A stretch of DNA of 64,000 nt from assembly GCA_964653655.1 (NCBI GenBank), contig CAZZHG010000011.1:1-64000 (forward strand). The letters run 5' to 3'. Under the pieces are notes generated by a model, which did no database searches, was not told the DNA's origin, and was given only the letters and a program-made list of their open reading frames with translations. This DNA comes from CAZZHG01 sp964653655 (GTDB lineage: Bacteria > Bdellovibrionota > FAC87 > UBA2466). Shown one piece after another: positions 41,779 to 51,188 of the stretch (its first letter is position 1; every line of letters starts with the position of its first letter). The position numbers were made by a program, and so were the translations under genes.

Positions 41779-44295
41779 CTACGGATCAGAATCGGGGTGG
41801 GTCGCATTGTCCTGAACCTTTTCGTCTTGCGAGCGGGGCACCGCCTGCTCCGAAGCCGAGTCCATGATTCCGAAGGAAGAACGAACTTTTTTCCCGTCGC
41901 AGGAATCCACCATGGCGACGATGGCGAGGCCCGCGAGCGGATTCACGTAGGCCGGAGAGCTGTCATAGGTCCGCTTGCCCTGGGGCTGCTCCTCTTCGGC
42001 GAGGCCCTCGCTCTTGTTCGCGGTATTGTTTTGACCGAGAGAGCGAAAGACGCGGTCCTTTTCGAGCATCTCGAGCAGGCCGCCATAGAGCTCCTGCAAG
42101 TCTTCTTGCCGTTGGGTCTTTAACTTCGGGTCGGTCGCGTCGTGCTCTAACTTTCTCAGCGCGGCCGCCGCATAGGGAATCGACGGATAGTAGTAGTAAG
42201 GAGCAAGCCCATCGAAGCCGGTGTGCACGGCATTGTAAGACACATGATCCTGGAGCGAAGGTACGTGATTGAGATAGTTGTTCAGTACGAACTCCAGCTT
42301 CCTTTGCTGCGCCTCCTTTTTCTGAGCATCCGGGGCTTTCAGGTAACCCGCTAATTGCGCGACGACCGAGCGAGCGGCGCCGCTGCGATCATTGCCTCTC
42401 TCGCTTTCGATGTCGTAGGGAAGGGTCGCGGGGCTCGGGGCGGTGGCGATCAGATGGTCCAACTTTTTCAGGGCGCCGTCGGCCGGAATCGGAAGCGCCA
42501 GAATCGTCGAGGAAAGTAGATAGGTGTTGAACAAGCTTCCGTCTACTCCCCGCTGGGCCCTTTCGAACTTTCCCAGATCTCCGTTCAAGGACTGTTCGTC
42601 GGCCTGAATCGCCTGGGCCACCCGCTTCTGATCCTGCGAGGAGAGGGCTGTGTTTCTCTGCATCTCCCTTAGGAAAAGCGCGTAGAAAAGTTTTCCGTAC
42701 ACCGTCGGAGCGTCTCTCGGAGGTCCGTTCGAGGTCCGCACGGCCGCATTTTTCGCAAAGGCTTCCAACCGGGCCACCGCTTCCGCGTCGAGCCCGACTT
42801 TGATTTCGGCGAGAGCCGCGTTGAGATAAGCGGCAGCTTCGTCTTCCTTTTTCTTCTCCTCCTGCTCTCCCACGGGCGCCACGTCGAAAATCGTGGCATC
42901 CTCCTTCGGCAGCTCCGAAGGTTTCACCTCGGGGGCGGTCAGCCACTTGTTTTGAATTTCGAGAAACCGCTTCTTCGCTTCCGGACAGTAGGGTGCGGCC
43001 TTCGCCATGAAAAGGACGCCGAGGCTGCGCATCGCGAACTCCCAGCCCAAACGCTGCCCCTTTGCCCCCTCGGGCGAAATATAGAAGCGCTCCTCACTCC
43101 AATCCGGCGCGCGGCGCACGAGTTCGCAAAGTACCTGACAAGGAGGATTGGCTTTCACTTTCTCCGCCGTGCGCTCCCTGAGGCGCTTGCGGCGCTCGCG
43201 ATCGAATGCCTTTTGCAGATCGTCCGGAAGCGCGTGGTAGAAGTTTTCGAACTGGTCCATCTCGTTGGCGTGGCTTCCGCCGTAACCCTTCGAAACCCGG
43301 TCCGCGAATTCCGCGAGACGGGGAGCGATCTCCTCGGGCGGAACTCCCAGGTTGAAGAGAATTTGAGCGGCGCCCCCCGCATCGTGCAAGGCGCCCATCC
43401 CTCGTTCTTTATTCTCGGGAACACTCTCCTGGAGGATCTTTTTCAAAATGGGAATCAGTTTCTGAGCGGCGGGGCCCTTCATCTGGACGTTCTCAAACCA
43501 GAAGAGCTGCCAGAATCGATCGTCGACCTTTCCCGTTGAAAGGGTTTTTCCGAATTCTTCGATCGCCGCCTGTCCCTGGGCTCCGTGCCCCGGCTCCGCT
43601 AGATCGGACAGAATGTCCGCCACTTGTTGCCTTTCGTCTCCCAGAGACTCCTTCCGCATGAGCTCACCCAGAATCCGCGCCACCTCAGGGCTCTGATTTT
43701 TCGTCAAATCGTGCGCAATGGAATTGAGAAGCTCGGCCGCAGGATTTTCCCCGATAAGTTTCTTGCCCACGGGAACGAGCCAAGGGGCGGATAGATCGGC
43801 CGCGGCCCCGAAGGCGGCGGAAAGCACGCCATCCGACTCCCCACCTCTTTCCAAAAGGTTCTTCAAATCCGGAAGGGCTTCTTTGACTTCCATCTCCGCA
43901 AGCTTGATCGCGGCGCCCGCCCTAAGCTTTTCGTCTTCATCCCACAGAAGCATGTGGCGAAGGGGGGCCACGGCTCTTTTGTCCTTCGCGCGCGACGCGG
44001 TCCATAGAGCGAACTCCCGCAGATAAGGATCGGAACTTCCGAACAGGGCGAGCGCCTTTTCTTGAATGGCCGGAAACTCTTTCGATTCCGCGAGAGTCGC
44101 GGTCCAGTATTGAAGGCCGGCCCGGTAAGTGGCCTGTCTGGCCGCGGTCTGCTTATCCACGCCGAGGAACTCGAGTAGTTCCGCGCGCTCCGCAATCACC
44201 TTAGCGGAGTCGTCCGCCGAGAGGCTGACTGGAAGTACGACACAAAGAATGAGGCAAATCGCGGTGAGAAAACGGGTCGCCATGAGGGATTTCAT
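41779..44295 (-). CDS. Large exported HEAT-repeat-like protein
   Basis: About 838 residues, almost all helical. After a signal peptide (FLTAICLILCVVLPVSLSA), HEAT-like repeats can be seen in the first 250 residues (DPYLREFALWTASRAKDKRAVAPLRHML, EKLRAGAAIKLAEMEVKEALPDLKNLL). Further helical modules follow, without catalytic motifs. It should be a scaffold in the periplasm or on the surface. The start is uncertain: ATG 44295 or ATG 44283, neither with a clear Shine-Dalgarno. Divergent from the gene at 44527. Confidence 0.7.
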   Translation of the reverse strand: MKSLMATRFLTAICLILCVVLPVSLSADDSAKVIAERAELLEFLGVDKQTAARQATYRAGLQYWTATLAESKEFPAIQEKALALFGSSDPYLREFALWTASRAKDKRAVAPLRHMLLWDEDEKLRAGAAIKLAEMEVKEALPDLKNLLERGGESDGVLSAAFGAAADLSAPWLVPVGKKLIGENPAAELLNSIAHDLTKNQSPEVARILGELMRKESLGDERQQVADILSDLAEPGHGAQGQAAIEEFGKTLSTGKVDDRFWQLFWFENVQMKGPAAQKLIPILKKILQESVPENKERGMGALHDAGGAAQILFNLGVPPEEIAPRLAEFADRVSKGYGGSHANEMDQFENFYHALPDDLQKAFDRERRKRLRERTAEKVKANPPCQVLCELVRRAPDWSEERFYISPEGAKGQRLGWEFAMRSLGVLFMAKAAPYCPEAKKRFLEIQNKWLTAPEVKPSELPKEDATIFDVAPVGEQEEKKKEDEAAAYLNAALAEIKVGLDAEAVARLEAFAKNAAVRTSNGPPRDAPTVYGKLFYALFLREMQRNTALSSQDQKRVAQAIQADEQSLNGDLGKFERAQRGVDGSLFNTYLLSSTILALPIPADGALKKLDHLIATAPSPATLPYDIESERGNDRSGAARSVVAQLAGYLKAPDAQKKEAQQRKLEFVLNNYLNHVPSLQDHVSYNAVHTGFDGLAPYYYYPSIPYAAAALRKLEHDATDPKLKTQRQEDLQELYGGLLEMLEKDRVFRSLGQNNTANKSEGLAEEEQPQGKRTYDSSPAYVNPLAGLAIVAMVDSCDGKKVRSSFGIMDSASEQAVPRSQDEKVQDNATHPDSDP

Positions 44296-44526
44296 TATAA
44301 GGGGGGCGCCCCGCCCCAGAACACCACGGTGCAGCCAATGGGAATTCACCCAAGCTTTTCTTCACCGTCCAAAAAATGGGCGCCGGTGCCTAAAACGGGC
44401 TCGAATACGCATTCAATCTGAGCGTCACGATAATTGGTGCTTTTTTCCCGTCGGAAGGCCTTCCGGGGGCTTGGTACCGATCTTGTAATTACCCCCACGC
44501 GGTTGGGTTGCAAAGGAGAGTGTTCA

Positions 44527-45657
44527 ATGGGTTCTGGGATCAGGTTTGGTTTTGGTGTGGTGTTTTGTGTTCTGTCGGTATTCGCCAAGGCTGGCGACAT
44601 GCCGGCCGCTACGGGCGGCGACGCCCATGCGGTCGCACAAACCGGCGCGGGGAACGAAGTTCAGCAGGCCTCGTTCGATGAAAAGGTTCCGCTCAAGGTG
44701 ACGCCCGTCACCGCGTGGGATCCGAACATGGTCCTCACGCCCGGTAATCCGAAAGAAGGCGTGCGGTTGTTCCTCGCTTGGGCGAGAAGCGAAATCGACA
44801 AGATCAAAGCTTCGAAGATCCCTCAAGAGGACAAAGACAAGCAGATCAAGATCATGGAAAACATGATGAAGGCCTCGATGGTCGCCTTCCACTCGGTGAG
44901 CGACTATTCGAAGGTTTCGAGCGCGCTGTTCATTTGCGCCGGCGGCGAGATGCCCCTGCCCCTGAACTACGTTCTGCCGATGAAACCGGTAAAGACGACG
45001 GTCGGCGGCGGCCTTTTCTGCGCGGTCCTCGCTTTCAGCAAGGATGCCGGATCGGAAAGCTCGGATGGCTTCATGATCGGCCTCGGAAGCTGGGTCGGAG
45101 TCCAGGGAACTTACAACTGGGCGGCCGATCAAGCGTCGGGTCACGTGGGCGAGATCGAGTTCCAGGCTTCCGGCGGCGGGTTCTTCCCGCTCAACGGACA
45201 AGCGCCCGTTCTGCGGGTCGGCGACCTTCAAGGGTACTACGCCGGCGGCGGAATCGAGCTCACGACTCCGAGCTTCAATGCCCTTCGCAATGGCCGCGTG
45301 TCCGGCAGCTTGAGCGCCTACGCGAAAATCGATGGCCTGCATAAGCCGGACGTGGCGATGATCATGGGAGTCGTCGGACGCACGACCCACAAGTCGTTTC
45401 CGGTGAAGGGCGAGGCCCTTTACTTCTCGACGCCGTATGCGACCGACGGAACCACGTTCCGGTTGCCCACGGTTCCGTTCACCGACATTTCCTTAACGGA
45501 AGGGAGCGCCAAGTCCAAGCACGCCCCTCAAGAGCGCCTGAAGGAGATCTCCTCTAAAGAGGTTCTCGAAATGATCCAGGCGGCGAAGCCGCGGCTGGAA
45601 CAAATGTCTCAGGGCGGTTCCGTGGCCGAAGTCATCGAGGCCCGGCCGTCTAAGTAG
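44527..45657 (+). CDS. Exported hypothetical protein
   Basis: A 376-residue exported protein. AAAGGAGAGTGTTCA precedes the ATG at 44527, and the signal peptide (GFGVVFCVLSVFAKAGD) starts there; the longer reading from 44434 lacks both. A helical region (residues about 80-130) is followed by a Gly-rich beta region (FMIGLGSWVGVQGTYNW, ASGGGFFPLNG, YYAGGGIELTT). No family recognised. A strong hairpin follows. Confidence 0.68.
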   Translation: MGSGIRFGFGVVFCVLSVFAKAGDMPAATGGDAHAVAQTGAGNEVQQASFDEKVPLKVTPVTAWDPNMVLTPGNPKEGVRLFLAWARSEIDKIKASKIPQEDKDKQIKIMENMMKASMVAFHSVSDYSKVSSALFICAGGEMPLPLNYVLPMKPVKTTVGGGLFCAVLAFSKDAGSESSDGFMIGLGSWVGVQGTYNWAADQASGHVGEIEFQASGGGFFPLNGQAPVLRVGDLQGYYAGGGIELTTPSFNALRNGRVSGSLSAYAKIDGLHKPDVAMIMGVVGRTTHKSFPVKGEALYFSTPYATDGTTFRLPTVPFTDISLTEGSAKSKHAPQERLKEISSKEVLEMIQAAKPRLEQMSQGGSVAEVIEARPSK

Positions 45658-45666
45658 TCTTTCATC

Positions 45667-45696
45667 GCTCCCCGGCCGCGAAGGCGGCCGGGGAGC
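45667..45696. terminator. Strong GC hairpin (probable transcript end)
   Basis: A 13-base perfect stem (45667-45679 with 45684-45696) lies nine bases after the stop at 45657. No T-run follows, so it is either a weak terminator or a 3'-stabilising structure. Confidence 0.6.
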
Positions 45697-45725
45697 CTGA
45701 TGAACGGACTACGCTCACCGGGGGG

Positions 45726-47027
45726 ATGAGAGTAGTGACCAATAGGGTTCAATTTAAAAACGTGTCGAGGGTGTGGGTTTTGGCCCACGCCCTCTTCGTG
45801 TTTTTAGCGTGGACCTCTCCCGCCTCCGCCGGAATTTGCGACGCCTACCGGAAAGTCGCCGGCCTCTTCTTCGCCCACAAACGCGAAGCGAGTCAGACCG
45901 ATTACGACAAGGCCCGCACTCACTGGATTTCGGTTTTCGGCGGCGGTGCCCGTCCCACGCTCGAGACGGTTCTCGCGAAGCTCAAGGAAAAAGGCGACGG
46001 CAGTCCCGAGACTCTCATGGCGCTCATGGATACGCTCAATCCGAGCGCGTCGGTTTCCTTTGCCGAATGGATGAAGCGCCTCGACGCCGAAGGCATCGAC
46101 GTCAAGTTCGTCAAAGACACGGACTTGGACAAGCTAACGGATCGCCACGACACCAAATGGCACTGGAGCCTCGAGAAAAAGTTTCCCCCCGTCGCGCGCA
46201 GGCCCTATCTGCTTGAAATCCGCACTCCCGATTCCGTTCCGAAGAACGCCAAAGAGCTCTACACTCGTCTCTACGCTCTTTCGTTGGGAATGCCGGGCGC
46301 ATTGATGGACGTCACGAGCGCGAAGTCTCCGGTGCTATCGTCTCCGGTCGGAAACGCTTCGTACTCCTATCCGAAACAGCTACGCGACGCGATCCAAGCG
46401 ACCGAGACGCGCGTCTACGACACGATTCACGAATGGGAAAAACGCTGGGGCACTCCCCCGGTGGAGCTCGCCGAAAACGGCCCCGGCAAATGGCTAGGCG
46501 GCTACTCGACGATGCCGATCGCGCTCGCCTGGAAGGCACTCTTTCCCATGTATAATCCGGCGAAACGCTTCCGGCCGAGCAAGGACGGATACCGCGCGTA
46601 CGAAAAGGGACGGGGCCAGGCCGTGCAGTCGCTCAATCCCCTCACCAAGCGAATCCACGATCAGTACCAGGTCGCCGGCACGACGAAATGGGTCGTGGAT
46701 CAATACGTGCGCGGCCTCAAGGGGCTCGGCCTCTACGGACTCGGGGCCGGCGCGGTCGGGCTGTACAACTTTTTCGCGGACGGCTGGTACTCGGCGACTC
46801 AGGCGGTGGGTAACAATTTGGCGAACAGCCTCGACGATCCGGAAGAGCTCAACCGCCGCTTGAAAAAATACGAAGAAAACAAGGAAGGCGACCCGTTCGT
46901 CCTCGAGACTTACAATCCGCAGATTGCCGAAGTCGAAAAGCAAATCCGCGAGAAAGGTGATCCCGACGGATCGCTCGCCAAGCGGCGAGACGCCCTCATC
47001 GAGGAGCGGGACTTCTTCAAGAACTAA
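45726..47027 (+). CDS. Exported hypothetical protein
   Basis: A 433-residue exported protein (VLAHALFVFLAWTSPASAG). The N-terminal half has AEWMKRLDAEGIDVKFV and W-rich segments; residues about 320-360 are Gly/Ala-rich and hydrophobic (GLYGLGAGAVGLYNFFADG), and the C-terminus is a charged coiled coil (QIAEVEKQIREKGDPD). No family recognised. A GGGGGG precedes the ATG. The gene overlaps the converging M23 peptidase by four bases. Confidence 0.7.
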   Translation: MRVVTNRVQFKNVSRVWVLAHALFVFLAWTSPASAGICDAYRKVAGLFFAHKREASQTDYDKARTHWISVFGGGARPTLETVLAKLKEKGDGSPETLMALMDTLNPSASVSFAEWMKRLDAEGIDVKFVKDTDLDKLTDRHDTKWHWSLEKKFPPVARRPYLLEIRTPDSVPKNAKELYTRLYALSLGMPGALMDVTSAKSPVLSSPVGNASYSYPKQLRDAIQATETRVYDTIHEWEKRWGTPPVELAENGPGKWLGGYSTMPIALAWKALFPMYNPAKRFRPSKDGYRAYEKGRGQAVQSLNPLTKRIHDQYQVAGTTKWVVDQYVRGLKGLGLYGLGAGAVGLYNFFADGWYSATQAVGNNLANSLDDPEELNRRLKKYEENKEGDPFVLETYNPQIAEVEKQIREKGDPDGSLAKRRDALIEERDFFKN

Positions 47028-47929
47028 TTGACGGCGACCGGAGTGGATCTTTTCGGGGCCGTGGCCGACTCCCACATCTTTCCGAAAACTCTTTTCATCT
47101 GCAGCGGATCGACCGACAGGCCGTTCACCTTCACGCCCCAGTGAAGATGGGGACCCGTGGCCCGGCCCGTCGCGCCCGCCATGCCGAGCTTCTCTCCGCG
47201 CTTTACGAACTGACCCACCGTCACCGATAGGACGCTCAGGTGGTTGTAGCTCGAAAAAATTCCAAGCCCGTGATCGATGACCACCGTGTTCCCGCCGAAG
47301 AAGGCGTCCTTGGCGAAAACCACTTTCCCCGCGTTTGCGCTTTTGATGGGCGTCTTCGCTCCCGCGCGCAAATCAACGCCGTAGTGCACGGTTTTCACTT
47401 CACCGTTGAAAACCCGCTGACTGCCGAAGCCGCTCGTGACCGAGCCGTTTGCCGGAAGAACGAAGGCTTCCGTCCAGAGTGGCTTGTTGTCGGAGCAGCC
47501 GTAGATTTCCTTGAACTCGGCGCGCTCGCGATCGATTCGCTTTTCATCTTCCGGATCGGGATTGGTTTGCTTGGGCGACACCTTCAGTTTCGTACGCGTG
47601 TAGGACTTTTCGGTGAGCCTCAACGAAAGCGTCTCGGATTTCGGCTTGTCCCCTTCCGTCCATTTCACGATCACCGGCAAAGTGTGCTTCGCCTCCATGG
47701 GAACCGGCACGAGCCCGCAGCGGGTCCGCTTTGCCTTCGGGCAATCCCACAGAGATACCGCGTTACTCGCGGCGCTGACCGCGAGATCCGCGGGAAGCGA
47801 AGTGTCCTTCACGGGCGTCACTCTAATGAGGGCGACCTCTCCCGGATGAATCGATTTGGGCGTGAGCGTGAAATGAGGAAACCCGTGGCAGACCGAACTA
47901 AGAAGCAGAAAGAAGGATAGCCGCTTCAT
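47024..47929 (-). CDS. M23-family (LytM) peptidoglycan endopeptidase
   Basis: A 301-residue exported protein with a signal peptide (MKRLSFFLLLSSVCHG), an Ig-like N-terminal region, and a C-terminal LytM domain. The zinc ligands are in VHYGVDLRAG (H-x3-D) and GPHLHWGVKV (H-x-H). The usual G-FGSQRVFNG and GKVVFAKDAFFGGNTVVIDHG are also present. All catalytic residues are kept, so it should cut peptide cross-links in peptidoglycan. Confidence 0.93.
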   Translation of the reverse strand: MKRLSFFLLLSSVCHGFPHFTLTPKSIHPGEVALIRVTPVKDTSLPADLAVSAASNAVSLWDCPKAKRTRCGLVPVPMEAKHTLPVIVKWTEGDKPKSETLSLRLTEKSYTRTKLKVSPKQTNPDPEDEKRIDRERAEFKEIYGCSDNKPLWTEAFVLPANGSVTSGFGSQRVFNGEVKTVHYGVDLRAGAKTPIKSANAGKVVFAKDAFFGGNTVVIDHGLGIFSSYNHLSVLSVTVGQFVKRGEKLGMAGATGRATGPHLHWGVKVNGLSVDPLQMKRVFGKMWESATAPKRSTPVAVN

Positions 47930-48059
47930 GAAGGACTAGCTTGCGCCCATCCGGGCCCCCTTGGCAAATCCGACGCGCGGCTTCGTCCGCGGTGCTTGCA
48001 GGCATCCGCTTTGCAGACGTATAAAGCCTTGAAGTGGTTTCGAAACCCGGGAGGAGTCC

Positions 48060-48482
48060 ATGCTGAGATTCGTGTTGAGTTTGGCAACGGTCGTAGGTCT
48101 GAGTGCTTCCAACGCCTTCGCGGACAAGCTGAAACTTCGCTGCGGAATCGGAAACGATACCGACAAGCTCGAGTACGTGAAGGAAGCGGACATCGTCCGC
48201 AAAGACAAAACGCTCACCCTCAAGTTCGAGGACAAGAACCGCTTTGGCCTGAAGTACTACCAGGCGAAAATCTACTTCGACTACCGAGCCGAAGGCGACA
48301 CCGACAAGGACGTCGTGGAACTCATCATGGCGCCCACCGCCGGCTACACGGTCATCAGCTCCCAGAAGGTGCTCAATCTCGAAGGCGAAGAGGCGTTCAC
48401 TCTCTACCTCGTGAAGTCGGCCACCAACTACGTGCAGCTGCTGTGCCTGATCGAGGATGAGGAAAAGGTCAAAATTCAGTAG
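48060..48482 (+). CDS. Exported hypothetical protein
   Basis: A 140-residue exported protein (MLRFVLSLATVVGLSASNAFA). The mature part is small and beta-rich (LKLRCGIG, LTLKFEDKN, YQAKIYFDYRA), with Cys in LRCG and LLCLI. GGAGGAGTCC precedes the ATG. Unknown family. Confidence 0.75.
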   Translation: MLRFVLSLATVVGLSASNAFADKLKLRCGIGNDTDKLEYVKEADIVRKDKTLTLKFEDKNRFGLKYYQAKIYFDYRAEGDTDKDVVELIMAPTAGYTVISSQKVLNLEGEEAFTLYLVKSATNYVQLLCLIEDEEKVKIQ

Positions 48483-48623
48483 CCGCCCACCCGAAATTCG
48501 AGCCTGTCAGCGCACCTACGGGCGAAGTAGCGCTTTGCTAACGAATTCGTTCCAAAGGCGCTCTTTTGCCGTCGACGACGCACCATGACTGGGCTAACGA
48601 TCGCGCGCAGAAGGAGTCCTTAT

Positions 48624-49067
48624 ATGAAATTCTCTGTTCTCATCGTTTCGCTCGTTCTTTCCGGCGCCGCTTTCGCGGCCGAGCCGTCCAACGCGTTTCT
48701 CAGACTCGAAGCCGCTTCCGGCTTCGTTCCCTCCCACCTCGCGTGGAAGAAGAGCTGCCGCGTATTTCCGGATCGCGTTCTCTATAACCTCACCAAGGCG
48801 TCCGGCGAAAAGATCAACCAGACCCGCAAGCTCGTTTTCACCCGTCAGGTTCGTTCGCTGAACGATGCCGCCCGTCTTCTCGACCTGGCTCGCCGGGGCA
48901 AGATCGTGAAGAGCAGCGCCCCCACCGACGGTAACAGCTACCACTACACGGGCATCCGCCTCGGCCAAACCGTGCAGCTGAAGCAGTACTTCTCGGGCAC
49001 GTTCATCGACAACAACTCGACCGCTACGAAAGCGCTGGTCGGGCTTGTCGACGCGAACTGCAAGTAA
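48624..49067 (+). CDS. Exported hypothetical protein
   Basis: A 147-residue exported protein (MKFSVLIVSLVLSGAAFA). ATG at 48624 has AAGGAG upstream; the longer reading from 48585 does not. The mature part has two Cys (KSCRVFP, DANCK) and a beta-rich centre (YHYTGIRLGQTVQLKQYFSG). Unknown family. A terminator follows. Confidence 0.76.
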   Translation: MKFSVLIVSLVLSGAAFAAEPSNAFLRLEAASGFVPSHLAWKKSCRVFPDRVLYNLTKASGEKINQTRKLVFTRQVRSLNDAARLLDLARRGKIVKSSAPTDGNSYHYTGIRLGQTVQLKQYFSGTFIDNNSTATKALVGLVDANCK

Positions 49068-49087
49068 GACTCGTTCGGAAATTGGAG

Positions 49088-49117
49088 AAGCCCGGGGAGG
49101 AAACTCTCCGGGCTTTT
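49088..49117 (+). terminator. Intrinsic terminator
   Basis: AAGCCCGG at 49088-49095 pairs with CCGGGCTT at 49108-49115, followed by TT. Beyond it, to 49269, only a short hairpin (about 49135-49155) and no gene can be seen. Confidence 0.8.
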
Positions 49118-49269
49118 GCACGTCCGGGAGAGAAAGGGGGGCGCGTTCCCCCTTACTCTCCCGGGCGTGTTTCTGATGCGCGGGACAAGCTCTTTAAAAC
49201 TGTCCGCTTACCCTAGAAAGCGACGTAGGCCGGGAAAGCGGCTCACCCAAGCCTAACTATCTGGAATCA

Positions 49270-49617
49270 CTATAATAGTTTGAGAACGTTTTCCGGCGGA
49301 CGGCCCAGTACCGCCTTCTCGCCCCGCACGACGATGGGGCGCTCTAGAAATTGCGGGTGCTTCACGAGAGCGCGCACGACCGCCGCTTCGTCGTCCAAGT
49401 TCAATTTCAAATCGGAGAAGCCGGGCTCTTTTTCACGGACGAGGGCGCGGGCGGCAAGCCCGAGCTTTCGGAGCAACATTTTGAGAGTCGCTTCGTCAGG
49501 AGGATCATCGAGGTATTCGACGATGGCGGGTTCGACGTTCTTACTTTCGAGAAGTTCCAGAGTGCCTCGGCACTTCGAGCACTTCGGATTGAAGTAGATG
49601 GTCCACTCTTTAGACAT
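49270..49617 (-). CDS. ArsC-family (YfgD-like) reductase-type protein
   Basis: A 115-residue thioredoxin-fold protein of the ArsC family. The N-terminal motif is IYFNPKCSKCRGTLELL, giving C-x2-C in place of the single Cys-Ser of typical ArsC, so it could work as a dithiol. It also has EYLDDPPDEATLKMLLRKLG and ends FLERPIVVRGEKAVLGRPPENVL, as in YfgD. The ATG at 49617 is the family start. Arsenate reduction is not assured. Confidence 0.88.
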   Translation of the reverse strand: MSKEWTIYFNPKCSKCRGTLELLESKNVEPAIVEYLDDPPDEATLKMLLRKLGLAARALVREKEPGFSDLKLNLDDEAAVVRALVKHPQFLERPIVVRGEKAVLGRPPENVLKLL

Positions 49618-49658
49618 GGGGGGAGGGTATGAGAACCCTCCCCCCATTTCAAGCCGGC

Positions 49659-50969
49659 TTACTTCGCTTCGGTGAGCGCCTTGATGCAAAAGTTGGCGGT
49701 GGCGTCATCCTTCGTGAGGTCCACCCATCCGCTCGCCGTTTTGTAAAAACTCTGCCCCGGGGAAGCTCTCGATTCCACCGTCGGGCGGCCGTCGCCGCCG
49801 AGCAGAAGGGGAACGTTCGACGTGCGATCGAACGGATGACCGCCTTTGTCGAGGCCCACCAGCACGTAGAACTTGCGGCCGCGCTCGAGAGAAAGCGGCC
49901 AATTCAAGTCCACCGTGTGGAAACCGGAAACGTCGGCGACTCCATCTTTCTTCGAGACGAGATCGCTCAGCTGACCGTTCTCGAAGGTCGAGTACACTTC
50001 GACCGAGTACTCGACGTCATCCACCGCCGTATAGAAGCTGACGGCGGAAAGCGTTTCCTTGCCGGACGCCGTGCCCTTCGCCTCGAACGCGTTGAACGCT
50101 TCGGTCACGCCCTTCTTGGTGTCGCGCCAGCCGTGGTAGTCGTGGAAGTACACGTTCGCGTACTTCATCGGCTCCACGTTCTGAAAGCTCACCGCGCCCA
50201 TTTCGATGTGCTGTCCGGCGATCTTGTCGTAGTAGGAAATCCAGAAGTAGCCGCTCTGCCCCCAGCCCGATCCCCAGCTGTTCTTGATGAGCCAGGCGCC
50301 CGGTTTGGGAGCTTTGGTCAGTTTATTGTCGTCCCAGCCGACGATGGCGACCGCGTGGTTGGGATCCGAGGAGCTCGTGGGCGGCTGATAGAAAGTTCCC
50401 GACGACGATGTGTAAAACGAGTCGCTCCAGGTGAGCGCCGTTCCCATCACGCCGTGATCGATGAGGGCCTGCTTGATGCGATCGATACGCTCGAGGTTCG
50501 CGCCCGCCGTCATCCACTCGATGTCTCGGACGTAAAACTGATGATAGGTGGCCGCGGTTTCCTTGGGGGCGCTGCTGTAGCTCTGGCCGTCGGAATCGCG
50601 CACGGCTCCGGTGCGGGCGAGAAACGCCGCCGCCACCCGGTAGTCGCCGCCTTGATGGACTGTGAGTCCGCCGGTCTTCGGCGCGATGTCGGCGTTGTAA
50701 TGCTGATTGAATCCGTTCCACCAATCGAGGTGGTACTCGGCGAGGTTCGCATCCCCGCTTTCGCCGTTACCGAGCCACGTTCCGGTCAGGAGCAGATTGC
50801 TCTCGAGAGCCGCCATCGTTCCGTGAGTCCAGCAGGTGCCGCCGCTTTGGCTTTTGACGGCGGAAACGTAGTTCTTGCCGCCGACATTTCTCAAATCGTA
50901 GGCGGAAGGCAGAGAGGAGCCGACGGCGGAAAAAGCCCAAGCCAGGACAAACCAAGGCGTCCAACGCAT
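49659..50969 (-). CDS. Secreted papain-family (C1) cysteine peptidase
   Basis: A 436-residue exported peptidase (MRWTPWFVLAWAFSAVGS). The triad is visible: Gln 41 and Cys 46 in SQSGGTCWTHGTMAALES, His in NHAVAIVGWDD, and Asn in LIKNSWGSGWGQSGYFWISY. There is no long propeptide. After the catalytic domain (to about 290) a beta-rich domain follows (VSFYTAVDDVEYSVEVY, GRKFYVLVGL), as in bacterial lectin-C1-like proteins. GGAGGTCACC precedes the ATG. It is a good candidate for prey or host protein digestion. Confidence 0.93.
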   Translation of the reverse strand: MRWTPWFVLAWAFSAVGSSLPSAYDLRNVGGKNYVSAVKSQSGGTCWTHGTMAALESNLLLTGTWLGNGESGDANLAEYHLDWWNGFNQHYNADIAPKTGGLTVHQGGDYRVAAAFLARTGAVRDSDGQSYSSAPKETAATYHQFYVRDIEWMTAGANLERIDRIKQALIDHGVMGTALTWSDSFYTSSSGTFYQPPTSSSDPNHAVAIVGWDDNKLTKAPKPGAWLIKNSWGSGWGQSGYFWISYYDKIAGQHIEMGAVSFQNVEPMKYANVYFHDYHGWRDTKKGVTEAFNAFEAKGTASGKETLSAVSFYTAVDDVEYSVEVYSTFENGQLSDLVSKKDGVADVSGFHTVDLNWPLSLERGRKFYVLVGLDKGGHPFDRTSNVPLLLGGDGRPTVESRASPGQSFYKTASGWVDLTKDDATANFCIKALTEAK

Positions 50970-51188
50970 GGTGACCTCCAAATTTTAAGGAAAGAAAGGG
51001 GAGCGGAGAAAATAGCTTCTATATCCATGGTAAGGGAGGTCAGGGCGATCGCTCGGAGAACGGTGAGCTTCCGTTAACGCCTGATTACACGAAGCCCCGA
51101 GGGAGCCGGCCACGGCACGTTGCATAAACCGGGCCTTGACCAAGCCTTCGCTTGATTCACCCCATGGCCTCGGGCAGCTTTTCGCCTC

